A stretch of DNA of 64,000 bases. Source: Treponema saccharophilum DSM 2985. GTDB lineage: Bacteria; Spirochaetota; Spirochaetia; Treponematales; Treponemataceae. The notes beneath the pieces were generated by a model. The model was not told the origin of the DNA. It ran no database searches and worked only from the letters and a program-made list of their open reading frames with translations. The stretch is from assembly GCF_000255555.1 (NCBI RefSeq), contig NZ_AGRW01000052.1, positions 124,001 to 188,000 on the forward strand, written 5' to 3'. The translations under genes were made by a program, and so were the position numbers. Below are positions 18,371 through 27,675 of the stretch, one piece after another. Numbering within the stretch: position 1 is the stretch's first letter; every line of letters begins with the position of its first letter.

Positions 18371-19990
18371 ATGCTTTCTTTTTCGATTGAGCGTCCATAC
18401 GCGCTTCTTTTCATGCTTTGTTTTGTGCCGGTGATAGCGGTGATGGTTTTCAAGTACGTGCGGCTTTCGCGCGCTCTCCCGTCGTTCTGCCCGGAGGACG
18501 GAGTCGTTTCGGGGCGGAGGGCGCTCCGGCATTCGTTCTTTTCGAGCCTGTTCCTCCGGTTCGTCGCGTGGGTGGCGGGATGCCTCGCGCTCGCGGGAAT
18601 TTCGTGGGGGACGAAGCAGGTTCCCGTTCAGAAAAGCGGCGGCGCGGTCTGCCTCGTGTTCGACATATCGTACAGCATGAACGCCGCCGACGTGCGCGGC
18701 ATGAGCAGGCTCGATGCCGTCCGAAAATACGTCGGCGCGCTTCTTCCGAGGATGGACGGCGTTTCCGTCTCCGCGGTAATCGCGAAAGGCGACGGGTTCG
18801 TGGCGCTTCCTCTTACGGAGGATTTCGCGGCGGTGTATTCGCTCGTCGATTCCCTTTCCCCGCACCTTATGACGGCGTCGGGAAGTTCTATCGGGCGCGG
18901 AATCGAATGCGCGCTCTCGTCGTTTCCGCGGAATATGGCGCAGGCGAACATGATTTGGGTGTTCACGGACGGCGACGAGACCGACGACTCGATGTATCCG
19001 GCGCTCGTCGATGCGGGGCGGTTCCGCATTCCGGTGACGCTGGTCGGGTTCGGCTCGGAGGACGGGACGCGCGTGATTGCCGGGGACGGGAAGACGGAGG
19101 TCGTGACATATCTGATGGCGAGCCGGATGAGGAGCATCGCCGAGGAAATATCGAAGGAGGCGCGGAAATCGTTCCACTCGCAGGGGCTTGTCCGCTACGT
19201 CGATGCCGATTCGAAAGGCTCCGCGACCGTCCTCCTCGACCAGCTTTCCCCGTCGTCAGAGCTGTGCGCGTTAGAATTCCGCCCTGTGGAACGGCATGTC
19301 CTGCTTATTTTCGTGTCGCTGATTTCGTTCGTCCTCTCGTTCGTCATGGGGGAGCTTGACGTTGCTGGGCTGAGGCGGAAGGCGCGCGCGTCCGTCTCGA
19401 TGGTTGCCGTTCTGCCGTTTTTTCTTTCATCGTGCTCCGACGCGCGCTCGCTTATTCTCGAAGGCTCTTGGTTCCATTACAGCGGGAAATTCCGCGAGGC
19501 GACGGCAGATTTCCTCACGGCGGCTATGGAGACGGAGAAGGACGACGCCTCGCATCCGTACGCGCTTTTCGGGCTTGCCTCGACATACATATCGCTTGAG
19601 GAATACGACGCGGCGCTCGAGAAGCTCGATGATGCGCTCGAGCAGATTGGGAGCGACGGCGAGGGAAAGCTTCGCGGCGCGATATTCTACAACGAGGGCG
19701 TCGTCCTCGGTCGGAAGGGCGAATTCGACTCGGCGCGGGAGATGTTCAAGAAGTCCGTCGTCGCCGACCCGACGAACATGGACGCGCGGATAAACCTCGA
19801 ATTGTGCATCCGGCGCGAGTCGCTCAACAACACGCGTTCCGGGGCGTCGGAGATGAAGGGCGTCTCCGAGTCGCGCGGCGAGCCGAGCCCCCTCGAGCGC
19901 TCTCTGTTCAACCTCATACGGGAGGGCGAGCAGAACCGATGGAAGAAGATGGAATCGAAGGAGGCGGACGATGGCGGAATCGACTATTAG
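18371..19990 (+). CDS. BatB-BatC fusion: VWA membrane protein with C-terminal TPR domain
   Basis: 539 residues. The N-terminal 335 residues are BatB-like: two membrane helices, a VWA domain with FDISYSMNAAD and FTDGDETDD, and a C-terminal helix (VLLIFVSLISFVLSFVMG). A second segment follows directly, MVAVLPFFLSSCSD (Met344-Cys355), which looks like a complete lipoprotein signal peptide, then TPR repeats (residues about 360-480: GSWFHYSGKFREATADF, YALFGLASTYISLEEYDAAL, FYNEGVVLGRKGEFDSAREM). It reads as a head-to-tail fusion of batB and a lipoprotein batC. It overlaps batD by 20 bases. Confidence 0.9.
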   Translation: MLSFSIERPYALLFMLCFVPVIAVMVFKYVRLSRALPSFCPEDGVVSGRRALRHSFFSSLFLRFVAWVAGCLALAGISWGTKQVPVQKSGGAVCLVFDISYSMNAADVRGMSRLDAVRKYVGALLPRMDGVSVSAVIAKGDGFVALPLTEDFAAVYSLVDSLSPHLMTASGSSIGRGIECALSSFPRNMAQANMIWVFTDGDETDDSMYPALVDAGRFRIPVTLVGFGSEDGTRVIAGDGKTEVVTYLMASRMRSIAEEISKEARKSFHSQGLVRYVDADSKGSATVLLDQLSPSSELCALEFRPVERHVLLIFVSLISFVLSFVMGELDVAGLRRKARASVSMVAVLPFFLSSCSDARSLILEGSWFHYSGKFREATADFLTAAMETEKDDASHPYALFGLASTYISLEEYDAALEKLDDALEQIGSDGEGKLRGAIFYNEGVVLGRKGEFDSAREMFKKSVVADPTNMDARINLELCIRRESLNNTRSGASEMKGVSESRGEPSPLERSLFNLIREGEQNRWKKMESKEADDGGIDY

Positions 19991-21317
19991 GAAGTTCATT
20001 TTTCTTGCGGCAGTGCTTGCCGTTCCCGTTTTTTTTGCGTCGCCGCTCACGCTTTCGAGGGCTGAGATGAGGGGGCTTTCCGTATCGTGCGAGGCAGACA
20101 CCGTGTTCACGCATTCCGACTGCTCGTTCGTCCTTTCCGTGCCGGGCGTCGCGCCGTCGTCGATTCAGACCGACCTTCCGGAGCTTCCTCCCGACGTGAA
20201 ATTCATCTCGTCGAAGAGAAGCGAATTCATCGATGGTGACGGGGACAGGGGCACGGAAATCCGCTTCTGGTTTTCGTTTTCCGACGCGGGGACGGTCACG
20301 GTTCCGCCGCTGATGGCGAAAATCGGCTCGTTCGTAATCGAAATCCCGTTCGCCACGATTGTCGTCTACGAAAATCCGTCCGTCGTCCTTCCTGCCCTTT
20401 CCGTCGTGCGCGATGACGGCGGGGACTTCGAGGGGCTCCGCGCGTGCGAGCCTGTCGGTTTTTCCGTTTACATGCAGTATTGCGTCCAGATTCTCGGGAT
20501 GGACGCGAAAATCCCGAAGAATTCGATTTTCCGGGAGCTTTCCCGCGAAGGCGTCGTGGGAAGCGGCGAGCGCAGGACCGAATTCTCCCCTGAGAAATTC
20601 AAGATTGCCTCGTTCGAGTGGATTCCGCTTGTCTCGGGCGAGGTCGAATTTCCCGACATTCAGGTCGATGCGATTGCGTACAACGGCGACCGCCGGCGGA
20701 TTTCCCTTCCCGTTTCGAGCGTAATCGTCGCGCCTCCCGTGCGCGGGCAGTTTTCTTCAGGCGGGGAGGACGTGTTCGCGGATGCGTTCGCGAGGAAGGA
20801 GGAGAAATCGGGCGAGCGCCTCGGCTCAATCTCCGCCGAGGACATCGAGGAGGTGCGGAATCTGCGCTGTCGGGAGCGGCATTCCCTTCCGTTCTCGGCA
20901 GCCCGCGACGAGCGCCTTTCGAAGGAGCTTTCGCTCGGCATAGAGAATCCGGACGACGAGCCGAGCGTTCCCCTCGCTTTTTCGCTTGCCGTGCTTTCTT
21001 CCGCGATGCTCTTCCTCTTCGCCGTTTCCGTCGCGACTCGGCACGTGAGGCGCTCGTGCTTTTTTGGGATTGCGTTCGCCCTTTCCGCCGTCGCGTCCGC
21101 GATGATGGCGCATTCCGTGACGAGAACGTATGCAATCGTCTCGGGCGGAAGCCTTTCGCTCGTCCCCGAGGAGTCGTCCGACAAAGTTTCCTCGTCGCGC
21201 TCTGTTATACGCGGACAGCGCGCCCGGATTGTGGAACATATCGGTGATTGGGTTTATATTGATTGCCCGGAAACGGGGGGATGGATTCCGTCCCGTGAAG
21301 TTCTGAAAATCAGGTAA
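19971..21317 (+). CDS. BatD-like protein with C-terminal SH3-type domain
   Basis: 448 residues. Signal peptide (MAESTIRKFIFLAAVLAVPV, FFASPL), beta-rich periplasmic BatD (oxygen-tolerance family) region with LPELPPDVKFIS and ASFEWIPLVSGEVEFPDI, two membrane helices at about 330-372, and a C-terminal bacterial SH3-like module (about 385-448: SSSRSVIRGQRARIVEHIGD, WVYIDCPETGGWIPSREV). It overlaps the upstream fusion gene by 20 bases. The SH3 tail is an unusual addition that may bind peptidoglycan or a partner protein. Confidence 0.85.
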   Translation: MAESTIRKFIFLAAVLAVPVFFASPLTLSRAEMRGLSVSCEADTVFTHSDCSFVLSVPGVAPSSIQTDLPELPPDVKFISSKRSEFIDGDGDRGTEIRFWFSFSDAGTVTVPPLMAKIGSFVIEIPFATIVVYENPSVVLPALSVVRDDGGDFEGLRACEPVGFSVYMQYCVQILGMDAKIPKNSIFRELSREGVVGSGERRTEFSPEKFKIASFEWIPLVSGEVEFPDIQVDAIAYNGDRRRISLPVSSVIVAPPVRGQFSSGGEDVFADAFARKEEKSGERLGSISAEDIEEVRNLRCRERHSLPFSAARDERLSKELSLGIENPDDEPSVPLAFSLAVLSSAMLFLFAVSVATRHVRRSCFFGIAFALSAVASAMMAHSVTRTYAIVSGGSLSLVPEESSDKVSSSRSVIRGQRARIVEHIGDWVYIDCPETGGWIPSREVLKIR

Positions 21318-21330
21318 TCGGGGGTTCGCT

Positions 21331-21906
21331 ATGGATTTCGGTGATATTCTCAATCAGTGGGACAAAATGCAGAGCGAGGAGAGCAAAAAGGAGAGGGAGC
21401 GCAAGGCAAGCCAGCAGGTTTCCCGGAAGAAGGCGAACGCGCCCACGAAGGAGGAGAAGCTCGCCGCCTCGCAGAAGAAGACGTTCGAGGAGATTATGGC
21501 GGAGGACGCGCAGAAGCGCATAAATCCGATAGATTTGTGGCTGAACAGGTTCGGGACGACGGACAAGGACGCGGAGGCTGCCGAATACGAGGAGCGCACG
21601 AAGATGGAGCGGCGCGAATTCGTGCGCACGATGAGGCCGGAGGCGAGAATCGACCTGCACGGGCTGACGAGGGACGAGGCGTGGTCGCGCCTTGAGTCGT
21701 TCGTCAGCGATTGCGTCAGGCGCAACCTCAAAAAAATTCTCATCGTCCACGGAAAGGGAAACCATTCGCACGGCCCCGACCCCGTCCTCGGCCCGATGGT
21801 GCGCACGTTCATCGAGCAGAACCCGAATCTGGGAACGAGCGGGCATCCGGAACACGCGCTTGGCGGAACAGGCGCGACGTGGGTCGTCATAAAGGCGAAT
21901 GCCTGA
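21331..21906 (+). CDS. Smr domain protein
   Basis: 191 residues. The first 100 residues are charged and helical ([19 protein letters not shown]). The Smr domain follows with the DLHG motif ([20 protein letters not shown]) and the HGKG motif ([13 protein letters not shown]), both hallmarks of Smr endonuclease-type domains related to MutS2. Standalone Smr proteins act on nucleic acids, in some cases on stalled ribosome mRNA. It starts 13 bp after batD and may be the operon's last gene. Confidence 0.88.
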   Translation: MDFGDILNQWDKMQSEESKKERERKASQQVSRKKANAPTKEEKLAASQKKTFEEIMAEDAQKRINPIDLWLNRFGTTDKDAEAAEYEERTKMERREFVRTMRPEARIDLHGLTRDEAWSRLESFVSDCVRRNLKKILIVHGKGNHSHGPDPVLGPMVRTFIEQNPNLGTSGHPEHALGGTGATWVVIKANA

Positions 21907-22010
21907 ACGGGTGCGTCACGATTTGCGCGGTCGTTTGTTTGTTTTTTGTTGTCCTTTTCGCGGGAAATTGCGAAATTGAATGGGGCTCGGATATCCCAAG
22001 GAGGCTTTTT

Positions 22011-22574
22011 TTGAAGGATTATTATGAGACGCTCGGAGTGCAGAGAAACGCTTCTGCGGAGGAAATCAAGTCGGCATACAGAAAGCTCGCGATGAAATAT
22101 CATCCCGACAGAAATCCCGGAGACAAGGATGCCGAGGAAAAATTCAAGGATGTCTCCGTAGCGTACGAAACGCTCGGCGACGAGAAAAAACGCCACGAGT
22201 ACGACGCGTACGGCTCTTCTTCATATTCATACGGGCAGAATTCGGCGAACACGTACGGCGGAAGCAGGTCTCAGTCGTATTACGGCGAGGACGATCCGCT
22301 TTGGCAGTGGATGAACGGGAACGCGGGCGGAAACTATGGCGGTCGGCGGTACTACTATTATACGACGTCCGATGACTTTGCGAAGAAGACGAAGGCGACC
22401 CCCCAGGAGAACCTTTCGATGCTTCTGCAGAGCAGCCTCGTCGCGCTTATCGGGTTCGTCCTGTTCAAGTATTCGTTCCTGTTTTTCTTCCCGATTGGCC
22501 CGCTCATCTGCATCGCCGTTATCGTCAAGGGGATTGCGGGCGCGCTCGGTTCCATCCGCCGCCTCATCTTCTGA
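22011..22574 (+). CDS. J-domain protein with C-terminal membrane anchor
   Basis: 187 residues from a TTG start at 22011, chosen because AAGGAGG lies 7 bases upstream and KDYYETLG then begins the protein. Residues 2-65 are a complete J domain with the HPD motif in [19 protein letters not shown] Tyr/Ser/Gly-rich linker follows ([14 protein letters not shown]), then two hydrophobic segments near the C-terminus ([36 protein letters not shown]). It probably recruits DnaK to the membrane; not the canonical DnaJ because the zinc and client domains are absent. Confidence 0.88.
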   Translation: MKDYYETLGVQRNASAEEIKSAYRKLAMKYHPDRNPGDKDAEEKFKDVSVAYETLGDEKKRHEYDAYGSSSYSYGQNSANTYGGSRSQSYYGEDDPLWQWMNGNAGGNYGGRRYYYYTTSDDFAKKTKATPQENLSMLLQSSLVALIGFVLFKYSFLFFFPIGPLICIAVIVKGIAGALGSIRRLIF

Positions 22575-22594
22575 TATCATTCGGGCATAAAAAA

Positions 22595-22625
22595 ACCGCC
22601 GGCATATGACGGCGGTTTTTTTTTG
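22595..22625. terminator. bidirectional terminator between J-protein gene and infA
   Basis: ACCGCCG (22595-22601) and CGGCGGT (22610-22616) flanked by an A-run and a T-run. It serves the convergent genes on both sides. Confidence 0.85.
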
Positions 22626-22626
22626 A

Positions 22627-22848
22627 CTAACGCTCGCGGAAAATGATTCTTCCGCGGTTCAAATCGTAGGGAGAAAGGGCGACTTTCACGCTGTCGCCGG
22701 GAACGATTCTGATGTAGTGCTTACGCATCTTTCCCGACAAGTGTGCCAAAATCACATGCCCGCCGTTCTTCAATTCGACGCGGAACATCGTGTTCGGCAA
22801 CGCTTCCTTTACAATTCCCTCGACCTCGATCGCTTCTTCCTTAGCCAC
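22627..22848 (-). CDS. infA: translation initiation factor IF-1
   Basis: 73 residues, the standard length, with an OB fold: [40 protein letters not shown] and the C-terminal [16 protein letters not shown]-1 binds the A site of the 30S subunit during initiation. A clear sigma70-type promoter lies upstream. Confidence 0.97.
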   Translation of the reverse strand: MAKEEAIEVEGIVKEALPNTMFRVELKNGGHVILAHLSGKMRKHYIRIVPGDSVKVALSPYDLNRGRIIFRER

Positions 22849-22895
22849 GATTCCTCCAAAATAAAAGTTGTCTTTTTGAGAATTTATATTTATAT

Positions 22896-22924
22896 TATTA
22901 TGTATTTATCAGTGAAATTGTCAA
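22896..22924 (-). promoter_or_regulatory. infA promoter
   Basis: Minus strand TTGACA (22924-22919), 17-base spacer, ATAATA (22901-22896), about 50 bases before the infA start. Confidence 0.6.
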
Positions 22925-23009
22925 CAAATGACATACCTGCCCGTATGCTGTTTTTTTAGCGAGCGGCGTTTGTGGACGGTTTTGATGAGCATTCAAAAAG
23001 GAGATATAA

Positions 23010-23366
23010 ATGGAAAAAGAGTTCATCGAGAAAATGCAGGAGAAACTTCTCGCTGAAAAAAGCGTTATCGCAAAGTCCCTTGCCGACCAGAACGCTGATT
23101 TCAAGAAAATCATCGAGGGCGGGGAAAAGGGCGACGAGGCTGATATCGCGTCCGATGTCGTGGACGGCACTCTTCTCGAGTCGCTCGGAAAGCAGGATTT
23201 GAACCGCCTGCAGATGATAAACAACGCGCTCGACAGGATTAAGCAGGGAAAATACGGCTACTGCCTCATCTGCAAAAAGGAGATTCCGAAGGAACGGCTT
23301 GAGGCGATTCCGTATGCGTTCCTCTGCGTCGGCTGCCAGAGCCAGAACGAGCGCAGAAACCGCTGA
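23010..23366 (+). CDS. DksA/TraR family C4 zinc-finger protein
   Basis: 118 residues, beginning with a helical coiled-coil part (EKEFIEKMQEKLLAEKSVIA) and ending with the four-cysteine finger CLIC-N17-CVGC within KYGYCLICKKEIPKERLEAI and CQSQNERRNR. DksA-type proteins insert into the RNA polymerase secondary channel and, with ppGpp, alter promoter kinetics. It has AAAAGGAGAT upstream. The acidic tip typical of E. coli DksA is not obvious, so the activity may differ. Confidence 0.9.
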   Translation: MEKEFIEKMQEKLLAEKSVIAKSLADQNADFKKIIEGGEKGDEADIASDVVDGTLLESLGKQDLNRLQMINNALDRIKQGKYGYCLICKKEIPKERLEAIPYAFLCVGCQSQNERRNR

Positions 23367-23390
23367 TTCTTTTCCAAAAAATAAAAGGGC

Positions 23391-23487
23391 TGTCCAATAC
23401 GTTCGCCGCATGGTGTCATTCCGAACCCGTTTCGGAATCTCTACATTGAATGCGGCATGACAATACTGTTTGGACAGCCCCTTTTTT
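23391..23487. terminator. nested hairpin: terminator stem enclosing a REP-like element (copy 2)
   Basis: Outer arms GGGCTGTCC and GGACAGCCC are followed by a run of eight T. Inside the long loop lie a GCCGCATG/GCGGCATG pair and the palindrome ATTCCGAACCCGTTTCGGAAT-like element at 23416-23441. The same REP family occurs at 10911, 29053 and 45962. It separates the dksA-like gene from the convergent PHP gene. Confidence 0.75.
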
Positions 23488-23496
23488 TTCTGCGTG

Positions 23497-24336
23497 TCAG
23501 AGCGGGGCGAACGCGAACGATGCCGGTGTCGGAAAATCGACGACGGTTTCCGTGTAGCCCGCCGCTTTTGCGCATTGCGCGGCAACATCGAACGCGCAGT
23601 CGAGAGCTTCCTTCGAGTGCGCGTCGGAATTTATCGTAATCGGGACGTTCCGCGCCCTGAGCAGCGAAAGAAATTCCGCGCCCGGATACGGCGTCTTCCT
23701 GTATCCGCGTGAAATCGCGCCCGTGTTGATTTCCGCGACGACGCCGGCCCTCGCGATTTCGTCGGCCGTCTTCTCGATTTCGTTCAGGAACCATTTCTCC
23801 GACTCGTCGATTATCGAAAGCGTGTCGTTGAATTTCAGGACGAGGTCTGGGTGCCCGATTATGGAAAAATCCCCTTTTCGGAGCATCTCTCGCTCAAGCT
23901 CGAAATACCGTTCCGTCATTTTCCGCGCGCTTCCGCCGAAAAAATCGTTTGCGAGGCGCAAAAGCTCTGACGGGGAGTCGTCCACCGTAAGGCATTCGTT
24001 TCCCGCTGGGACGTAGTGGACGGAGCCGATGATAAAATCGGGGGCGAACGCTTCGTATCTTTTTATGCTCGGGACGGAAATGCCGGGAATGTAGTCGACC
24101 TCGAATCCCGCGAGAATCTTCATCTTTCCGGCAAAAATCGATTTTACCCGGGCAATCTCATCCCTGTAGGCGCCGTATTCCTCGACGGCTATGTGCCAGT
24201 CCGACGAGAACGGATAAAGCGCGTGAGCCGAGAAGCCGAGCGCGGAGAACCCCTTTTCGTATGCGAGCGACGCGTTCTCCCCGACGGAATCCTTCCCGTC
24301 GCAGAATGTGGTGTGCGTGTGGAAATTCGTTTTCAT
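23497..24336 (-). CDS. PHP-family histidinol-phosphatase
   Basis: 279 residues. PHP metal-binding motifs are visible: NFHTHTTFCDGKDS at the N-terminus, GFSAHALYP, GFEVDY, GSVHYVP, SIIGHPDLVLKF and INSDAHSKEALDCAF at the C-terminus. These match HisK/HisJ-type L-histidinol-phosphate phosphatases, although PHP proteins can have other phosphoester substrates. No his genes are near. The ATG overlaps the stop of the upstream hybrid kinase (ATGA), so it is co-transcribed with the signalling genes. Confidence 0.85.
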   Translation of the reverse strand: MKTNFHTHTTFCDGKDSVGENASLAYEKGFSALGFSAHALYPFSSDWHIAVEEYGAYRDEIARVKSIFAGKMKILAGFEVDYIPGISVPSIKRYEAFAPDFIIGSVHYVPAGNECLTVDDSPSELLRLANDFFGGSARKMTERYFELEREMLRKGDFSIIGHPDLVLKFNDTLSIIDESEKWFLNEIEKTADEIARAGVVAEINTGAISRGYRKTPYPGAEFLSLLRARNVPITINSDAHSKEALDCAFDVAAQCAKAAGYTETVVDFPTPASFAFAPL

Positions 24337-26364
24337 TTGTCAGCCTCTTTTTCCCACGACGAGATGATGGGGCGCGCGAAATCGGTGAATTCGGAAAACG
24401 CCGCGCGAAGCTCCGCCGTGTCGAGGAGCGCCGTTTTCTGCACGGTGTCGGCTGCCTGCGATTTGTCGTCAAGCTTTTTCGCCGCCTCGAAAATCGACTG
24501 CGCGTAAACGGACGCCGCGCTTCCCTTTATCGTGTGCGCGTCCTGGTGGATTGCGGCGCTGTTGAGCGAGTTGAAGAGGTTCTGGTCGATGCTCGCGATG
24601 AGCTTTTCCGTCTGCGTGATGAAATCGGTGATGAGCCCGCGCGCGAACGACTTGTCGCCGTCGACTGACGACAGAAATTCCCTGTGGTTCCAGATTTCGT
24701 CCTTCGTGCTGTCGTCGGGAACGGGCGCGAGCATGTCGATGTTCTTTATCTCCGTCATGAACGGAATCTGCAGCGCGGTGTTCCATTTTTCGAGGGTCGC
24801 CTTTATCGCCGCGCGCTTGAACGGCTTCACGAGAATGTCGTTTATCCCGATTTTCATGTAGTCGGCGAAATCGTTCGAGTCGTTGTTCGCCGTGCACGCG
24901 ACGATAATTCCGTTGTAGCCCTTCTCGCGGAGCTCTTCCGTCGCCTCGACCCCGCTTTTGTTCGGCATGAATATGTCCATGAATATGAGCGGGATGTCGG
25001 GAACCTCGTCAATCTGCGCGACCGCCTGCTCGCCGTCCTCCGCGAGGTAGACCTCCGCGCCGAAATTCTTGAGGAACGCCTCCATCAGCTTCCTGTTGAC
25101 GCTGTGGTCCTCCGCCACGAGAATCTTCAGACCGCGCGCGATTGACGAATCCTGCTCGCGCTTGTTGATTATCTCGTCGCGGAGCCGCTGCATCTCGTTC
25201 TCGTCGGCGCACCGTATCCCGAACGCCGTCTCAAGTATTTCGACGAGCTTGTCCTTCTTCACGGGCTTGTAGAGGTATCCGTCGAACCAGTCGAGGAGCT
25301 TCATCTTCGCCTCTCCGCGCATCTGCCCCTCGGGCGAGAGAAGGTACAGCTTAATTTTCTCTCCGCCCCTGCTGCTCTTTATGTTCGACGCGAGATGCCA
25401 GCCGTCTATCGACGGAATCATCATGTTTATGAACGCGATGGTGAACGGATGGTGAATCCTTCGCGCGAATTCGAGCTGGCTCATCGCCTCGTCGGAGCTG
25501 CTCGCCGATTCGATTTCCTTGATGCCGAGCATCCTGAGCCGCCGCTCAAGGCTTCTCTTCGCAAGCTCGTTGTTCTCGACGATGAGTATCCGCGTGTTTT
25601 CGGGAATGTCGCTGATTTTTATCTTGTTCTTGTCCTCAAGCCCCTCGACGGCCGCCGGGAGCGGGATGAGCACCGTGAAGATTGAGCCGCCGTAGGGGTT
25701 CGCCCGCACGCCTATTGTTCCCTTCATCGTGCGGACGAGGCTCTTGCAGATGGAAAGCCCCAGCCCCGTGCCTCCGAACTGCCGGTATGTTGAGATGTCC
25801 GCCTGGAAATAATCGGTGAAGAGCTTCTTTTTCTTCTCCTCGCTGATTCCGATGCCGCTGTCCGTCACGCGGAAGCATATCGTCCCCGACTGGTATGAAA
25901 GCTCGATGTGGATGTAGCCGCTGTTCGTGAATTTCACTGCGTTCTTGACGATGTTCAGCATTATCTGCTGGACGCGCACCGTGTCGCCCATGACGAGCGA
26001 GGGGACGCTCTCGTCGATGTCCGTGACGATTTCCACCCCCTTGTTGAACGACTCTATGCTGACGAGGTTGACGACCTGCTCCGTGACCATCGCGATGTCG
26101 AACGGAATCGTCTCGAGCTTGAACTCGTTCGAGCGAAGCTTGGAGAAAGTCGAGGATGTTGTTCGCGAGGTCGAGCAGCACTTCCGCGCTGAACTGAATC
26201 TGCCTGATGTACTCGGTCTGCTCCTTGTCGAGGCTCGTTTCCTGAATCAGCTCTATCGTGCCGATTATCGTCTGAATCGGGGTCCGTATCTCGTGGAGCG
26301 TGTTCGCGAGGAATCTGCTCGCGTAGTTTATGCCGTCGTTCCGGCTACTCAGTTTTTCCAGCAT
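24333..26364 (-). pseudogene. hybrid histidine kinase (HisKA-HATPase-REC-REC-Hpt), single-base frameshift
   Basis: Two reading frames together encode one protein of about 676 residues. The first (from 26364) has the H box FLANTLHEIRTPIQTIIGTI and ends in sense at NNILDF; one extra base near 26142-26146 then shifts the frame. The second continues SKLRSNEFKLE and MVTEQVVNLV, the N box IVKNAVKFTNSG, G boxes TDSGIGIS and GGTGLGLSIC, a receiver whose phosphoacceptor Asp is Asn (AFINMMIP), a receiver with intact Asp (IFMDIFMP), and an Hpt domain with His in DAHTIKGSAAS. The rest of the gene is intact, so this is a recent mutation or a sequence error. It overlaps the upstream response regulator by 20 bases. 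Confidence 0.85.
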
Positions 26365-27637
26365 TGAGCACTTCCATTGCCTTCTTCACGATATTCTCCG
26401 GCTTCTGCGGCTTGAGGACGTAGCTCCGCGCGCCGAGCGACAGCGATTTTACAATCATGTCGCGCTTTATCGCCTGCGAGTAGACGATGACGGGAGTCGC
26501 GATTGTGTTCTCCTTGAGCTTTATGAGAACCTCAAACCCGTTCATGTCGTTCATGAATATGTCGAGGATGATGATGTCGTAGTGCTTTTCTTTCTTTTCG
26601 ACGACCTTCTCCACGAATTCCCTTCCCGAGGCGAAAAGGTCGGTCTCCGCGCCGATTGACAGGAACGCCTTGTGGATGAGCGCGCGCACAATCTGGTCGT
26701 CGTCCACGGCGGCAACGCGCAGCGTCGTTCCCTCCGATTTCAGCTCCTCCGCCGTCTCCGTGTCCGTGGCGAACCGCATTCCCATGCTCTCGGAATCCTG
26801 TGTTTCCGCCGTCGCCGTCAGGATGTTGTCGGAGATGACATCCGCGACGTTCGCGCCCGACGAGCTGTTTTTCGGCGTGACGATTGAGTTGAGGATTGTC
26901 GAAAGGTCCTTCGTGACCTCGATTCCCTCGTATTCCGGATGCCCTTCGATAAGCTCCGAGACGATTGAGTCGAGCGAGAGAACTTTTACGTTCTTGCGCG
27001 AGATTCTGTTGTCGGCGAGGATGTTGTTGAACAGCAGCTCGAGGTTCATTCCGTCGACGAACGAGAGGCTCAGCGACGTCATCATCAGTATGACTTTGGG
27101 GTACGAAAGGTCGTTCGCGTTGATGAGCTCGGAAATCTTGTATTTGAGGAGCGAAATCTTCTCGCGGTTCAGCCCCATCGCGACCTCGATGAAAATGACG
27201 TTGTTGTTGTCGTTGAGGTGCAGGTCGAGAACGCACGGCGTCGTGTCGATTGAGAAAATGCCGTTGAGCTGCTTTCCGATTGCGTCGAAGAAAACGTCGA
27301 ACTTTATCGGCTTCTTGAAGTATTTTATGACGCCGAACTGCACGAGCTTTGCGACAGCCTCGGTGCTCAAATTCGGGCCTGTTATGATTATCGGCGTTGT
27401 CTTTGAGTTTGGATCGCGTGACTTCTTCTGGAAAAAGTCCACAATATTTTCGTTTATCGGGTTTCCCGAGCTGTGCTTGTCGATGTTAAGGATTATGAGG
27501 TCGGGAAGCGTGTTTATCATCTTCGTGTAAGCGTCCCTGTTCGTGGCCGTCTCAACTTCAACCCGTTCAGAAGACAATTTTTCTTTCACGAAATCCCGCA
27601 GCATCGGGGCAGCATCGATTATCAGAACTTTTGCCAT
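26345..27637 (-). CDS. dual-receiver response regulator
   Basis: 430 residues with no DNA-binding domain. Residues 1-120 form a degenerate receiver: VLIIDAAPMLRDF with Asn where the phosphoacceptor Asp is expected (LIILNIDKHSSG) and the lysine loop KYFKKPIKF. A linker of about 170 residues has no recognised domain. Residues about 308-425 form a complete receiver: VAAVDDDQIVRAL, phosphoacceptor in IIILDIFMNDMNG, and VLKPQKPENI. It is upstream of and overlaps the hybrid kinase gene, so they form one phosphorelay, the intact receiver probably being the target. Confidence 0.88.
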   Translation of the reverse strand: MAKVLIIDAAPMLRDFVKEKLSSERVEVETATNRDAYTKMINTLPDLIILNIDKHSSGNPINENIVDFFQKKSRDPNSKTTPIIITGPNLSTEAVAKLVQFGVIKYFKKPIKFDVFFDAIGKQLNGIFSIDTTPCVLDLHLNDNNNVIFIEVAMGLNREKISLLKYKISELINANDLSYPKVILMMTSLSLSFVDGMNLELLFNNILADNRISRKNVKVLSLDSIVSELIEGHPEYEGIEVTKDLSTILNSIVTPKNSSSGANVADVISDNILTATAETQDSESMGMRFATDTETAEELKSEGTTLRVAAVDDDQIVRALIHKAFLSIGAETDLFASGREFVEKVVEKKEKHYDIIILDIFMNDMNGFEVLIKLKENTIATPVIVYSQAIKRDMIVKSLSLGARSYVLKPQKPENIVKKAMEVLNAGKTE

Positions 27638-27675
27638 AATACTACTATTATCGGAATATTCCGGGGTGGGAATTA

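Noticed and set aside
15426-19177. Long minus-strand open frames (597 and 658 codons) opposite the Bat operon
   Set aside because: They are antisense shadows caused by high GC and codon bias; products are Arg/His-rich with no family features.
19400-19435. Separate batC gene starting internally at 19400
   Set aside because: No ribosome binding site precedes it and the frame is continuous with BatB; treated as a fusion with a retained signal.
26142-26146. Programmed ribosomal frameshift in the hybrid kinase
   Set aside because: No recognisable slippery heptamer or stimulatory structure is evident; mutation or sequence error is simpler.
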